Source: Effusibacillus pohliae DSM 22757
GTDB taxonomy: Bacteria; Bacillota; Bacilli; Tumebacillales; Effusibacillaceae
DNA length: 64,000 nucleotides
Reading direction: 5' to 3'
Assembly (NCBI RefSeq): GCF_000376225.1
Contig: NZ_AQXL01000124.1
Coordinates: 1-64,000 of the forward strand
Under the pieces are notes generated by a model that was not told the origin of the DNA, searched no databases, and saw nothing but the letters and a program-made list of their open reading frames with translations. The position numbers and the translations under genes are program-made. Of the stretch, positions 27,366 through 36,081 are shown piece by piece. Position 1 is the stretch's first letter; each line of letters begins with the position of its first letter.

Positions 27366-28214
27366 ATGATTTTTGCAGAAGGATATCGATTGGTGCGTCG
27401 CTGGCAAGTACTTTTGGCGATGATCGCTTTGATTGGTTTTATGGTGCAAGGATTTTTCTATTATCATAGTAAACCGACTTATTTTTCAGGTTATTATAGT
27501 GCGTATATGGCTTACATTTCTGCATTAGGAACCGGTAGTGGTGCTTTTTGGATTGCGGTTTTACCGTTGATAGCATGTCTTGTGGCAGGTGATAGTGTGG
27601 CATGGGACCGAAGAACCGGATTCATTCGTTTTATGCTCATACGGTTATCAAGAAAGGAATACATATTGAATAAACTTCTGTCCACCAGTCTTTTTATCGT
27701 TTTGTTTTTTGCTGTTGGACTTGTTATTTCTTTCTTAATTGTATCGATTTGGCTTCCATTAAAACTACCACCTTGGCATTTCGTTAATGGAATTGCGACT
27801 TTTTCTCTACCGGGAGTCCCGGAAGATGAAGTTTTTTTATTTCCAACTTTTATGCATAATTTGTTTTTTAAGCACCCTTTTGCTTATATTGTTGTGGTTT
27901 CTGGCATCGTGATCCTGTCAGCCGTGGCTTGGACCAATATTGCCATTTTGGTGTCTTTATTTACGACCAATATCTATCTCGTATTGGGTGTACCTTGGTT
28001 GATATATATTATTGTGTCTTTTATCATGATGATTCCCTTGGTTGGGTTGCCTCACTACTCTCCTTTGGTCCTGTCAGGACCATTCATGGAAAGTGGTCCG
28101 GGTACGGGGCCTTCGGCACCGTGGATTCCGATTTTCTGGATTATATTGATTCTGTTATTGAACATGGCTGCCTATATGATTTTTCTTCGTAAGGGGGAGA
28201 AAATCCTTGACTAG
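27366..28214 (+). CDS. ABC-2-type membrane permease, island gene 2
   Basis: A 282-residue protein with six or so hydrophobic helices. ATG 27366 is chosen because gaagg lies 6 nt upstream; the GTG four codons earlier has none. It has the layout of ABC-2/BcrB-type permeases: an N-terminal helix, a long extracytoplasmic loop (YYHSKPTYFSGYYSAYMAY), then paired helices. It overlaps the ATPase gene. It forms part of an exporter or immunity-type transporter with the genes at 28207, 28927 and 29757. Base composition is AT-rich relative to flanking genes. Confidence 0.85.
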   Translation: MIFAEGYRLVRRWQVLLAMIALIGFMVQGFFYYHSKPTYFSGYYSAYMAYISALGTGSGAFWIAVLPLIACLVAGDSVAWDRRTGFIRFMLIRLSRKEYILNKLLSTSLFIVLFFAVGLVISFLIVSIWLPLKLPPWHFVNGIATFSLPGVPEDEVFLFPTFMHNLFFKHPFAYIVVVSGIVILSAVAWTNIAILVSLFTTNIYLVLGVPWLIYIIVSFIMMIPLVGLPHYSPLVLSGPFMESGPGTGPSAPWIPIFWIILILLLNMAAYMIFLRKGEKILD

Positions 28215-28872
28215 TTTTTCTGCTCATGCAATTCAGGCTACGGGAATAGAGAAGAGACTCGGTAAAATTGAAATTCTAAAAGGAGTTGATTTTAGTATTT
28301 CGTATGGTGAGATTGTCTCGATTGTTGGAGCGAATGGTTCCGGAAAATCGTTGTTCCTTCGCATATTAGCGGGACTTGTTTATCCGGACAAAGGAAATAT
28401 TACGATTGGTGGAAAACCGTTGCGTCCGGGATTAATCGGTCCTCTTGCTGATGTGGGGTTATTAATTGAGACACCTGGTTTCCTTCCTTATCTTTCCGGA
28501 TTGGACAATTTAAAATTGCTTGCCATGCTCCGACGGCGGATCAAAGAACAAGACATAGTAGATACTTTGAGGGCAGTTGGACTAGATCCCGCCGATGTTC
28601 GCCCAGTACGTACCTATTCTTTGGGAATGAGACAACGTTTGGGTATCGCCCAAGCGCTAATGGAAGGACAAAAAATCCTTTTGCTTGATGAACCAACCAA
28701 TGCGTTGGATCCTGAATTTCACGATAAATTTTTGGAGATGCTGACTGAATTGCGATCGAATGGAGTTGCAATCGTTATGACATCTCATAATTTACAAGAG
28801 GTTGAGAGACTTGCGGACAAAGTCCTCCTTATGAAGAATGGCGTACTCACCGAATGGAGCATAACCACATAA
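28207..28872 (+). CDS. ABC transporter ATP-binding protein, island gene 3
   Basis: A 221-residue ATPase. The TTG start at 28207 overlaps the previous stop by 8 bases and has gggggag 8 nt upstream. Walker A is GANGSGKS, the signature YSLGMRQRLGIAQ, Walker B ILLLDEP, then the D-loop NALDPE and the switch His in TSHN. Small ATPases of this kind (BcrA/CcmA-like) power ABC-2 exporters, for example of lantibiotics or in bacitracin-type resistance. It probably serves three different permeases in this operon. Confidence 0.95.
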   Translation: MTSFSAHAIQATGIEKRLGKIEILKGVDFSISYGEIVSIVGANGSGKSLFLRILAGLVYPDKGNITIGGKPLRPGLIGPLADVGLLIETPGFLPYLSGLDNLKLLAMLRRRIKEQDIVDTLRAVGLDPADVRPVRTYSLGMRQRLGIAQALMEGQKILLLDEPTNALDPEFHDKFLEMLTELRSNGVAIVMTSHNLQEVERLADKVLLMKNGVLTEWSITT

Positions 28873-28926
28873 AGCGCAATTATCTAACTTAGATTGTTTG
28901 GCTCAACGTGAGGAGGGACTGGTTCA

Positions 28927-29739
28927 TTGTTTTGGCGGATACTTTGGATGAACTTGTTAACGATTTTAAGCAACGCACGCTGGCGTTTGGTACCGCTTTT
29001 TGCCATCGCAATCTGTGGGATCTCTATTTCCGATATTCTAAAATACGGGGAATTGTATGCGGCGAATCAATGGGATATTCTGCTAGAAACTTTCAATGAT
29101 CCTTTCAAGGTTGCTGTGCTTATCCCTGCTTTCTTCTTCACTATGATTGTTGATACAGTTACAAGAGACCTGAATGGATGGGGTTATATGATTTGGAATC
29201 GGGGGATGTCAAGAGCTCAATGGTGGTGGAGTAAGTTGGGGGCCCTTTTTGTGACTGCGTTCATTTACGTCAGCATCTTTTGGATACTAGCGATCATGAT
29301 TAGCTTGTTCGTTGTTCAGTTTCAACCATATTGGAGCAAACTTGTTTTTTTGTCACATTGGGCTTATCAAGGCGGTCTAACCATTCACCAGTTACAAGTC
29401 CCCCCGCCCATCATCTTTCTTAAGGTATGGGGATTAGTCACGGTTGGAATTTATGCTCTTGCTGCTTGCGTGGTTTTGTTCGCTTTTGTTCTGGGGAATG
29501 CCGGCATCGCATGGATGATCGGGGCAGCAACCTGTATGATTTCATATGGGATATGGGTTATTGCCCCACAGAATGCTGTATGGGGGCCCACCTTGCATTT
29601 GGTACTCTTAACTCATCATGACATTTTTTCCAAATCCCCTTCTTACTATACGACAGTTTTTTCTGTTATCGGGGGATTGCTTATTATCGCTGCTGTTGGT
29701 TGTATTGGACACTGGATGGTTTTAAGAAGGGATTTTTAG
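28927..29739 (+). CDS. ABC-2-type membrane permease, island gene 4
   Basis: A 270-residue protein with about six hydrophobic helices. The TTG at 28927 is preferred since aggaggg ends 9 nt upstream; the first ATG is codon 8. The first helix reads LLTILSNARWRL, followed by an extracytoplasmic loop (ILKYGELYAANQWDILLETF), then paired helices and a conserved-looking DTVTRDLNGWGYMIWNRGMSR. It is similar in size to the neighbours but not obviously a duplicate. Probably a second permease subunit of the same transporter. Confidence 0.8.
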   Translation: MFWRILWMNLLTILSNARWRLVPLFAIAICGISISDILKYGELYAANQWDILLETFNDPFKVAVLIPAFFFTMIVDTVTRDLNGWGYMIWNRGMSRAQWWWSKLGALFVTAFIYVSIFWILAIMISLFVVQFQPYWSKLVFLSHWAYQGGLTIHQLQVPPPIIFLKVWGLVTVGIYALAACVVLFAFVLGNAGIAWMIGAATCMISYGIWVIAPQNAVWGPTLHLVLLTHHDIFSKSPSYYTTVFSVIGGLLIIAAVGCIGHWMVLRRDF

Positions 29740-29756
29740 AATTGGGAGAGATTCGA

Positions 29757-30569
29757 TTGCGTATGGCGTGTTGGAAATTCCTTGCCATTGAATTTTTTTC
29801 TGGCCTATGGCGCAAGAGATGGGTTCTCATTTTTTTGTTGATGGGAGTCAATATATTTCTCACCGAAAAAAACTTTGTTTATCTATCTGACGACCATCAT
29901 ACTTCGTTAAATTACTGGCAATTGGCGCAAGCTGTTTTATCAGGGCCATCGCTTCACCCCCCAACTTATGAAATTTTGGGTTGGTTGTTCTTACCGACTC
30001 TTTTTATTTTGGGAATTGGAGAACCGTTTTCATTACTCCAGAGGCAGTGGATGAAAATGCTGTTATCTCGAATCCCATCAAGATTAAATTACTGGTGGTG
30101 CAGATTAGTAGCTTGGTTTGTTTTGGGATTTTTGTTTGCCGCTTTTGTAGTGCTCGTAAGCCTGCTACTAAGCGGACTGATCACCTCATCCCATGATTGG
30201 GGAATTCCCCCAATCCTTATTTTAAACGGAAAGGGCCAGCCTTTTTCAATTGTTTTTTTGTGGCTTTTCGTTAACTTTCTAATGACAATATGGTGGTATA
30301 CAACAATTCTTTTTACATGCTCGGCCTTATTTTCTCGACCCGGGATAGCCACCATCGTGACCTTGTACACCGGTTACATTTTAACTTATTTAGGAACCCA
30401 CTATCAATCATTTTCACCGTATTTGCGTCCTTTGTTGGGAGGCGAACAGAACGCTTTTCTATATCCTATTCTCGTAAAGTCTTCTTTTCTGAGTGTCGCT
30501 ATCAGCTCTTTTGGCTGGTTTCTATTGAATATTCTCGGTTACGTTATTTTTCATCGCAAAGATTTGTGA
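29757..30569 (+). CDS. ABC-2-type membrane permease, island gene 5
   Basis: A 270-residue polytopic protein. The TTG at 29757 has gggagag 6 nt upstream; the ATG two codons later is an alternative. Hydrophobic helices begin WVLIFLLMGVNIFL, with later pairs near WWCRLVAWFVLGFLFAAFVV and the C-terminus. Residues RIPSRLNYWWCRL lie at the position where ABC-2 permeases have the conserved Arg-rich cytoplasmic stretch. It is the third permease of the island and may have no close relatives outside such clusters; the small DUF2705-like resemblance is weak. Confidence 0.75.
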   Translation: MRMACWKFLAIEFFSGLWRKRWVLIFLLMGVNIFLTEKNFVYLSDDHHTSLNYWQLAQAVLSGPSLHPPTYEILGWLFLPTLFILGIGEPFSLLQRQWMKMLLSRIPSRLNYWWCRLVAWFVLGFLFAAFVVLVSLLLSGLITSSHDWGIPPILILNGKGQPFSIVFLWLFVNFLMTIWWYTTILFTCSALFSRPGIATIVTLYTGYILTYLGTHYQSFSPYLRPLLGGEQNAFLYPILVKSSFLSVAISSFGWFLLNILGYVIFHRKDL

Positions 30570-30636
30570 TCAAAAACCCACATTGTTTAGCGAGGAAGCG
30601 ATAATAAGAATGGGTATTCTTTGTTTTCAACCAGAC

Positions 30637-30664
30637 GGGCCTTCCACGGAAGGCGCTTTTTTCA
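30637..30664 (+). terminator. Intrinsic terminator after the ABC-2 island
   Basis: gccttcc and ggaaggc form a short stem with TTTTTT following at about 30657-30662. Likely end of the island operon. Confidence 0.7.
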
Positions 30665-30726
30665 TTGGAACCACCACAAAAATCGTGTATATTGAGGAGA
30701 GTGGACAGAAGCACGCGGGAGGAAGC

Positions 30727-32373
30727 ATGAGCACAACAAAGAGTCAAACGTTTGTCAGAGGCGCGTTTTTCATGGCGGCGGCCGGTATCGTTTCCAAGAT
30801 CCTGGGGGTTGTGTATGTCGTGCCGTTGCAGAACATGATCGGAAATTACGGCATGGGCCTGTACCAGCTCGCCTACGCGCTGTATGTGGTGATGCTCTAT
30901 ATTGCGCTGGCAGGGTTTCCATTGGCGCTGTCGAAGGCGGTGGCCGAACGCACCGTCGTCAACGATTATGATGGCGCGGAACAGACATTCAGGGTGTCGG
31001 TGCGGCTGATGGGCATCACTGGAGTGGTGTCCTTTTTGCTGATGTATGCGGGCGCTCCCCTGTTCGCAACAATCGGCGGCAACCAGGACGCCACTCTGGC
31101 GATCCGGGCGCTGTCGTTTGCCGTGTTGGTGGTGCCCGTGTTGGCCGCGTTTCGCGGCTACCTGCAAGGCCACCAACAGATGGCGCCATCCGGCACCTCG
31201 CAAGTGGTCGAGCAACTGGTGCGGGTCGGGGTGATTCTGGTCGGCACCTACCTGGTCCTGCAATCCGGGCGGGGCGTCTCGTTTGGCGCCGCCACTGCAA
31301 CGTTTGGCGGTGCGGTCGGGGCATTGGCCAGCCTGATTTTGGTCGCGTATTCGGTGCAAAAAATGCGACGGCGTTTTCGGCACAGGCTGACCGGCCGCAA
31401 CACGGAAGACGACCGGGCGGTCCGGCGCAAACTGATCCGCTACGCGATCCCCATTTCGCTGGCCAGCCTGGTGCTGCCGATCGCCCAACTGGTCGACTAC
31501 TCGACGGTCATCAATCTACTGAAATGGATAGGCTGGACGGAGTATGACGCAACCGGAGCATACGGCGTCCTGACCAACGACGGGTATCGGTTGATCCAAC
31601 TGCCTGTGACGTTGGCGACGGCGATCGGGACTTCCCTGCTGCCCGCCGTTTCGGAAGCGATCAGCGCGCGGAACGACCGGCTGCTGCGGGAGCGGATCGA
31701 CATCTCGTTCCGGCTGATGAGCCTCACCCTGTTTCCGGCCACGGCCGTGTTGTTTCTGTTGGCGGAGCCGATCGACATCATGCTGTTTCGCCATACGGAC
31801 GGGGTGCAGGTGATGCGGATCGTGTCGTTCATGGGCATCTTTATGTCGTTTGAGATCATCACCACCTACATGCTGCAAGGGATCGGCCGGATGTATTTAC
31901 CGGTTCGCAACATGTTGACCGGCACCGCTTGCAAGCTGGTGATAAATGTGGCGCTGATTCCGCTCCTTGGCATCGAGGGAGCGGCGATTTCCGCCGCGCT
32001 TGCGTACGTGGTATCCGCCTGGCTCAACCTGCGCAGCGTATTCAGCATCACCGGTGTCCGGCTCAACCTCGGCATGATGCTGACGCGTCCGCTGGCGGCC
32101 ACGGTACTCACCGGTCTGCCGCTGTGGGGCGGCTACCGTTTGCTGCACGCGCTGTTGCAGGGGACGATCGCTTCCGAGCGGTTGCTGGCGACTGTCGAGC
32201 TGGCGATCGTGTTGCCGCTGAGCGTCCTCTTTTACGGAATTCTGACGCTTTTGATCGGGAGCGTCTCGCTCACCGAACTGTTGTACATTCCAAAAATCGG
32301 CTCCCGGATCAACCGCTTGCTTGCGCGGTTTCCATGGTTGGTCAAAGAGGAAAAAAGGAGGAAACGTCCATGA
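30727..32373 (+). CDS. MOP-superfamily polysaccharide/lipid flippase (SpoVB/MurJ-like)
   Basis: A 548-residue protein with 14 or so hydrophobic helices. The ATG at 30727 has ggagg just upstream; the frame is longer, but earlier codons have no site. It begins FVRGAFFMAAAGIVSKILGVVYVVPL, typical of SpoVB/YtgP-type oligosaccharide or lipid II exporters. Length and gene context (PBP2, deacetylase, CsaB, TagA) suit export of a wall precursor or secondary wall polymer. SpoVB is needed for spore cortex in B. subtilis, but paralogues serve growing cells, so the role is not fixed. Its stop overlaps the next start. Confidence 0.9.
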   Translation: MSTTKSQTFVRGAFFMAAAGIVSKILGVVYVVPLQNMIGNYGMGLYQLAYALYVVMLYIALAGFPLALSKAVAERTVVNDYDGAEQTFRVSVRLMGITGVVSFLLMYAGAPLFATIGGNQDATLAIRALSFAVLVVPVLAAFRGYLQGHQQMAPSGTSQVVEQLVRVGVILVGTYLVLQSGRGVSFGAATATFGGAVGALASLILVAYSVQKMRRRFRHRLTGRNTEDDRAVRRKLIRYAIPISLASLVLPIAQLVDYSTVINLLKWIGWTEYDATGAYGVLTNDGYRLIQLPVTLATAIGTSLLPAVSEAISARNDRLLRERIDISFRLMSLTLFPATAVLFLLAEPIDIMLFRHTDGVQVMRIVSFMGIFMSFEIITTYMLQGIGRMYLPVRNMLTGTACKLVINVALIPLLGIEGAAISAALAYVVSAWLNLRSVFSITGVRLNLGMMLTRPLAATVLTGLPLWGGYRLLHALLQGTIASERLLATVELAIVLPLSVLFYGILTLLIGSVSLTELLYIPKIGSRINRLLARFPWLVKEEKRRKRP

Positions 32374-32624
32374 ATGCGCATCAAATCGGTTACCGGATTT
32401 ACGGCGACGACATGCAATTTGTCGAAATCGAGCAGGATCCGCAGGAAAGCGTGATCGCCGAAGCGCCGCAAGCAGGCGGCAGCCGTCGGGAAGAAGGGAG
32501 CATCCTCGGCGGTCTCGGGGACCTGCTTGACGGAGATGAATCCCATGTTTTTATGAAGAATCCCCCTGCGTGCGGCCGGCGCAGGAGGATTTTGATTTTT
32601 TATGGCAGCATCTGCTTGAACTGA
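32370..32624 (+). pseudogene. AIM24-family remnant (N-terminal part only)
   Basis: An 84-codon frame overlapping the flippase stop by ATGA. The first 30 residues (IGYRIYGDDMQFVEIEQDP, then QESVIAEA) match the typical start of AIM24-family proteins (about 220-260 residues). The expected AGAMMY-like continuation is missing, and a segment resembling a later part (GGLGDLLDGDESHVFM) follows directly. The reading then runs into basic residues and the terminator hairpin. This looks like an internal deletion plus 3' loss. A short but real protein cannot be excluded, since a start with good coupling remains. Confidence 0.65.
32559..32593. terminator. Bidirectional terminator between AIM24 remnant and deacetylase
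   Basis: aatcccccctgcg-type arm pairs with cgcaggaggatt with one mismatch, followed by a T-rich run on the plus strand. It lies between convergent frames and overlaps both ends. Confidence 0.6.
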
Positions 32625-33457
32625 TCCAGCGGCAGGTCGCCGTTTATCCGCACGCGGTGTAACAGCAACACGCCCTGCGACAGTTCCGCATACCCGGGGC
32701 GGGTGGTGACGGCAAAGTGGTAGCCCGCTTTTTCCACGTAATTGACCGTTTTTTCGTTCAGTCGGCCGGCCGGGTAACAGAACGCGGTGACAGGTGTACC
32801 GAGCAGCGTTTCCAGTTCCGCTTTCGACTGGAAAATTTCGCTGCGCAGCCGATCCTCCGGCAGTGTGGTCAGATCTGCGTGCGACCGGGTGTGCGAGCCG
32901 AACTCGATCAGTCCGTCGGCCGCCATCTCTTTGACCATTTCTTCCGTTAGAAACTGTTTCTGGTTCAAAAATCCGGTCACCAGAAAAACCGTAGCTTTCA
33001 GGTGAAGCCGCTTGAGCACGGGATAGGCATTCGTGTAGTTGTCCCGGTACCCGTCATCCAGCGTGATCAACACAGGTTTGACGGGCAGCGGTTTGCCCGC
33101 TTTCCAATCCTCCAGATCTTTAAAGGAGATCGAGTGGTATCCCGCCTGTTTGAGGTATTCCATTTGCTCGGCGAAGCGGGTCGGTGCCAGGCACAAACGG
33201 TTCTGCGGATTGTCCGAGATCGAGTGATACATGAGGACCGGGATTTTGGTTGCGACTGCTTTCTCCACCGTCTCCTGCTTCGCGTGAGCGGCCGGCAAAG
33301 CAATGCCGGCAGTCAGGGCTGCGTCTGTTGCATGCAAAGGACCTTCTGAGCGGGCAGGAGGAAGAACCGATTGCGAATGGCCGGATACATAAGCATTCGA
33401 CGCACCCCCGGTGACCAGCAGCAGAACTCCGCACAAAATCCATGTCAAAACACGCAT
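32600..33457 (-). CDS. Secreted polysaccharide deacetylase (carbohydrate esterase 4)
   Basis: A 285-residue exported protein with a ggag site and signal peptide (MRVLTWILCGVLLLVTGGAS). The NodB-like domain starts near residue 75 (KIPVLMYHSISDNPQNR), with the metal motif LITLDDGYRDN (catalytic Asp and metal Asp), HTRSHADLT (the two metal His) and FCYPAGRLNE. Such enzymes remove acetyl groups from wall or polymer amino sugars. Neighbours CsaB and TagA concern the secondary wall polymer, so this is a plausible substrate; peptidoglycan is equally possible. Confidence 0.92.
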   Translation of the reverse strand: MRVLTWILCGVLLLVTGGASNAYVSGHSQSVLPPARSEGPLHATDAALTAGIALPAAHAKQETVEKAVATKIPVLMYHSISDNPQNRLCLAPTRFAEQMEYLKQAGYHSISFKDLEDWKAGKPLPVKPVLITLDDGYRDNYTNAYPVLKRLHLKATVFLVTGFLNQKQFLTEEMVKEMAADGLIEFGSHTRSHADLTTLPEDRLRSEIFQSKAELETLLGTPVTAFCYPAGRLNEKTVNYVEKAGYHFAVTTRPGYAELSQGVLLLHRVRINGDLPLDQFKQMLP

Positions 33458-33499
33458 CGAACGTCTCCACTCCCCGTACAGAAAGGATTCGTCAAGTCG

Positions 33500-34597
33500 T
33501 CAACGGGTTAAAAACTGAACCGCATATTCGCCGCTTTTTTCCGCTTCCCGCCGCAGGAGCCTCATCGGTTCGCGGATTTGCCCGATGATTTGCTCGCGGT
33601 TTTGTTCGACCCTTTGTATCTGCTGATTTAAACTTTCAAACGTCACGCTGGTCACCCGCTCTCCTGGCGGCAAGCCAAGCCGGTGAACAAACCGTTCGAT
33701 TTTCGGGTCATAGGATAACGATACAAAAGGCACTTCGAACAGGGCTGCCAAGATCAGTGAATGCAAGCGCATGCCGACGATCAGATCCATGCTGGCGATG
33801 ATGCTAGAAATATCGCGGAAGGAAAACTGGCGGTCGAGAAGCACCGCAGGTTCCTGCATCTGCGAGATCACCTGTTGCGATACATGAACGTCTCCCGGGT
33901 ACTGCATGGGAATAAACACCACTTGCCAGCCGCGCCGGTGCAACTCGTCGCAAGTCCTTGCCAACACCTCCAGGTAGGGGTGTGAGGTATGCCAGTTGCG
34001 GATGGCAATTCCGACTAACGGCCTGCTCTCCGGCAGCACATTGAATTGTTTGAGAATCGCAATCCCGTTTTCCTTGGGAAAAAGAGAGGTGTCGATTGCC
34101 AGAGCCGGATCGGCTGTTACATGAATGGGCGGTTTGTGCACACCCAATTTTTTTAAATCATCGTAGGATTTGTCATCCCGGACGGTAATCAGATCAACCT
34201 TGTTCACAATACGGCGGATCAATTGTTTCGAGAATTTTTTGTTAATCGGTCCGATCCCCTGTGCGTAAAACACAACAGGTTTTCCCAACGTTTTCGCCAG
34301 TGCAGCGATGCCGAGATAATAGACCACACTGCGAGGACTGCTGACATCTTGCAGAAGCGAACCGCCCCCCATCACGAGCAGGTTCGAACGGTGCAGTTCC
34401 CGTGCGATCACCGGTACACTCCAACGATTGAATGCAGGGATTCCGAACAGTTCCCGCGTTCGTTTCGGTTGGTTCGAGAGAACCGCGAGTTCCACATCGG
34501 GACGCAGTTTGCGGATGGATGACAGAATGCCGAACAAAACCGTATCATCCCCTAAATTGTCAAATCCGTAATATCCGGAAATGAGAATCCTCGGCAT
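33500..34597 (-). CDS. csaB: Polysaccharide pyruvyl transferase
   Basis: A 365-residue enzyme adding pyruvate ketal to ManNAc in the secondary cell wall polymer, the ligand for SLH domains. The ATG at 34597 (MPRILISGYYGFDNLGD) has ggaggacaag upstream, ten codons inside the longest frame. Conserved-looking stretches are LVMGGGSLLQD, YAQGIGPI, VRDDKSY and VGMRLHSLI (the His in RLH is important in the family). The presence of three SLH proteins at the left end of the window strongly supports this function. It is convergent-free and followed by the deacetylase in the same direction. Confidence 0.95.
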   Translation of the reverse strand: MPRILISGYYGFDNLGDDTVLFGILSSIRKLRPDVELAVLSNQPKRTRELFGIPAFNRWSVPVIARELHRSNLLVMGGGSLLQDVSSPRSVVYYLGIAALAKTLGKPVVFYAQGIGPINKKFSKQLIRRIVNKVDLITVRDDKSYDDLKKLGVHKPPIHVTADPALAIDTSLFPKENGIAILKQFNVLPESRPLVGIAIRNWHTSHPYLEVLARTCDELHRRGWQVVFIPMQYPGDVHVSQQVISQMQEPAVLLDRQFSFRDISSIIASMDLIVGMRLHSLILAALFEVPFVSLSYDPKIERFVHRLGLPPGERVTSVTFESLNQQIQRVEQNREQIIGQIREPMRLLRREAEKSGEYAVQFLTR

Positions 34598-34735
34598 GCT
34601 TGTCCTCCTTCCGACCATGCTCGACATCGCCTCTGCGGATGCGACTTATGTCGATTCTGCACGAAAAATACAGATTTAGTATATCAATTCGATTCAAATC
34701 TGGAAAGCTTAGAAACGGTCAATGGGGTGAACAAG

Positions 34736-34837
34736 GTGGCGCCTCGGGACAGACTGTGGTATTTTTTTGTTAAAAAGGACGAGCAGGAGCGGCTTCACCA
34801 GTTGCTTGCCGAGTGGTTACGGGGGAATTCCGCATGA
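34736..34837 (+). CDS. Candidate 33-residue protein coupled to the TagA-like gene
   Basis: A GTG with a ggggtgaacaag site opens a 33-codon frame (WYFFVKKDEQERLHQLLAEW in its middle) that ends in an ATGA overlap with the next start. Charged and amphipathic, no signal peptide. The coupling and codon use argue for a real gene or leader; its shortness argues against certainty. Confidence 0.4.
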   Translation: MAPRDRLWYFFVKKDEQERLHQLLAEWLRGNSA

Positions 34838-35562
34838 AAGATACGATCAACATCCTCGGGGTGCCGTTCAGCACCCTTTCCTTTGCTGACACGATCCAGT
34901 TGATTCAATCCTGGATGGCAGGTTCCACGCCGCGTCAGGTGGTGACCGCCAACCCGGAATTTGTCATGTTTGTGCGGGAAAACCGGGAAATGCAGGCCAT
35001 CGTGCGGCAGGCCGATTTGATCACTCCGGACGGAATCGGCATCGTCTATGCGGCCAGGCTGCTGGGAAACAGGCGGATCGAGCGGGTGACCGGGGCGGAC
35101 ATGCTGCCTTTGCTGTTTGAGAAGGCAAATCAACAGGGATGGCCGGTCTATCTGTTGGGGGCGAGCGCCGAATCGAACCGGTTGGCGAGGCAGACGCTCT
35201 CCCGCTTGTATCCGAACATTCCGCTTGCCGGCAGGGATGGATTTTTTTCAAAAGCGGAAGTGCCGGGCATCATTGCCGACATTCGCAGCCGCCAGCCGCG
35301 GCTGTTGCTGGTGGGCCTTGGGTCGGGCAAGCAGGAGAAATTTATTGCCGATCACTTGCAGGAATTGCGGGTGCCGGTGTCAATTGGAGTCGGCGGCTGC
35401 ATCGACATTTATGCCGGGACGGTCAAACGGGCTCCCCTTTTGTGGCGAAAACTGCATTTGGAATGGCTTTACCGCTTGCTGAAACAACCCAGCCGCTGGC
35501 GCCGGCAATTGGCGCTGCCGCGGTTTGCTTGGACGGTTGTGCGGGAACGTTTCGGAAAATAG
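34834..35562 (+). CDS. WecG/TagA/CpsF-family glycosyltransferase
   Basis: A 242-residue GT26 enzyme. The ATG at 34834 follows acggggg and overlaps the small upstream frame. Motifs: TANPEFVMFVRENREM, the catalytic region LITPDGIGIVYAARLLG, RVTGADMLP, and LLVGLGSGKQEKFI with the later GVGGCIDIYAGTVKRAP. In B. subtilis TagA adds ManNAc to the undecaprenyl-PP-GlcNAc linkage unit of wall teichoic acid; relatives build other wall polymers. With CsaB close by, a ManNAc-containing secondary wall polymer is the likely product. Confidence 0.93.
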   Translation: MKDTINILGVPFSTLSFADTIQLIQSWMAGSTPRQVVTANPEFVMFVRENREMQAIVRQADLITPDGIGIVYAARLLGNRRIERVTGADMLPLLFEKANQQGWPVYLLGASAESNRLARQTLSRLYPNIPLAGRDGFFSKAEVPGIIADIRSRQPRLLLVGLGSGKQEKFIADHLQELRVPVSIGVGGCIDIYAGTVKRAPLLWRKLHLEWLYRLLKQPSRWRRQLALPRFAWTVVRERFGK

Positions 35563-35657
35563 TCCCCGTTTCACCATCAATTGAAGAGGGTAACTTGCTG
35601 TCATCCGAGCAGACTAAAGGTACCGGGTGACAAAATGGTGGCGAGGGGGCGAGCAAC

Positions 35658-35885
35658 GTGGCATTAGGATCAGGCAGAAAAGGCGATCAACTGGTTCCTG
35701 CAGCCCATAAGGCGCTGGATGACATGAAGTACGAAATCGCCGCCGAGATGGGGCTGCCCGTGCATCAAGGCAGCGAAGACTACTGGGGGCATATCGCGAC
35801 CCGCGATGCAGGGGCTGTCGGCGGAAAAATGGTGCAGCGGCTGGTCGCTTTTTCCCAGCAGCAGCTGGCTAGAACGGTCAAATAA
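35658..35885 (+). CDS. Alpha/beta-type small acid-soluble spore protein
   Basis: A 75-residue DNA-binding spore protein. The GTG at 35658 has gaggggg upstream. Family motifs: AAHKALDDMKYEIAAEMGLP (the region of the GPR cleavage site) and GHIATRDAGAVGGKMVQRLV. Such proteins coat spore DNA against UV and heat, are made under sigma-G and are degraded in germination. It shows the organism makes endospores. A terminator follows directly. Confidence 0.97.
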   Translation: MALGSGRKGDQLVPAAHKALDDMKYEIAAEMGLPVHQGSEDYWGHIATRDAGAVGGKMVQRLVAFSQQQLARTVK

Positions 35886-35905
35886 CCGAAATATTGCCGG
35901 AAACC

Positions 35906-35932
35906 GGGGCACTCACGCGAGTGTCCCTTTTA
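35906..35932 (+). terminator. Intrinsic terminator of the SASP gene
   Basis: gggcactc and gagtgtccc-type arms with an acgc loop, then TTTTATT. Confidence 0.88.
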
Positions 35933-36003
35933 TTGGTTCCTCGTTTTTTCTGTTTGTATGCAGCGCATATCTTGACCCGCGATGATAAACGCTAACGGAA
36001 AGA

Positions 36004-36032
36004 TTGACAGCCTACCCGATTTAGGATAATAT
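36004..36032 (+). promoter_or_regulatory. Near-consensus sigma-A promoter of metK
   Basis: TTGACA (36004-36009), 17-base spacer, TAATAT (36027-36032). The 5' untranslated region is then only about 45 bases, so no SAM riboswitch (S-box) fits between it and metK. Confidence 0.85.
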
Positions 36033-36081
36033 AGCTTATTGACTTAAAATATATTTTTTTGCCAAAACAGGGGGGATACCT

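Noticed and set aside
36033-36081. SAM riboswitch upstream of metK
   Set aside because: Only about 45 bases lie between the near-consensus promoter and the start, too short for an S-box.
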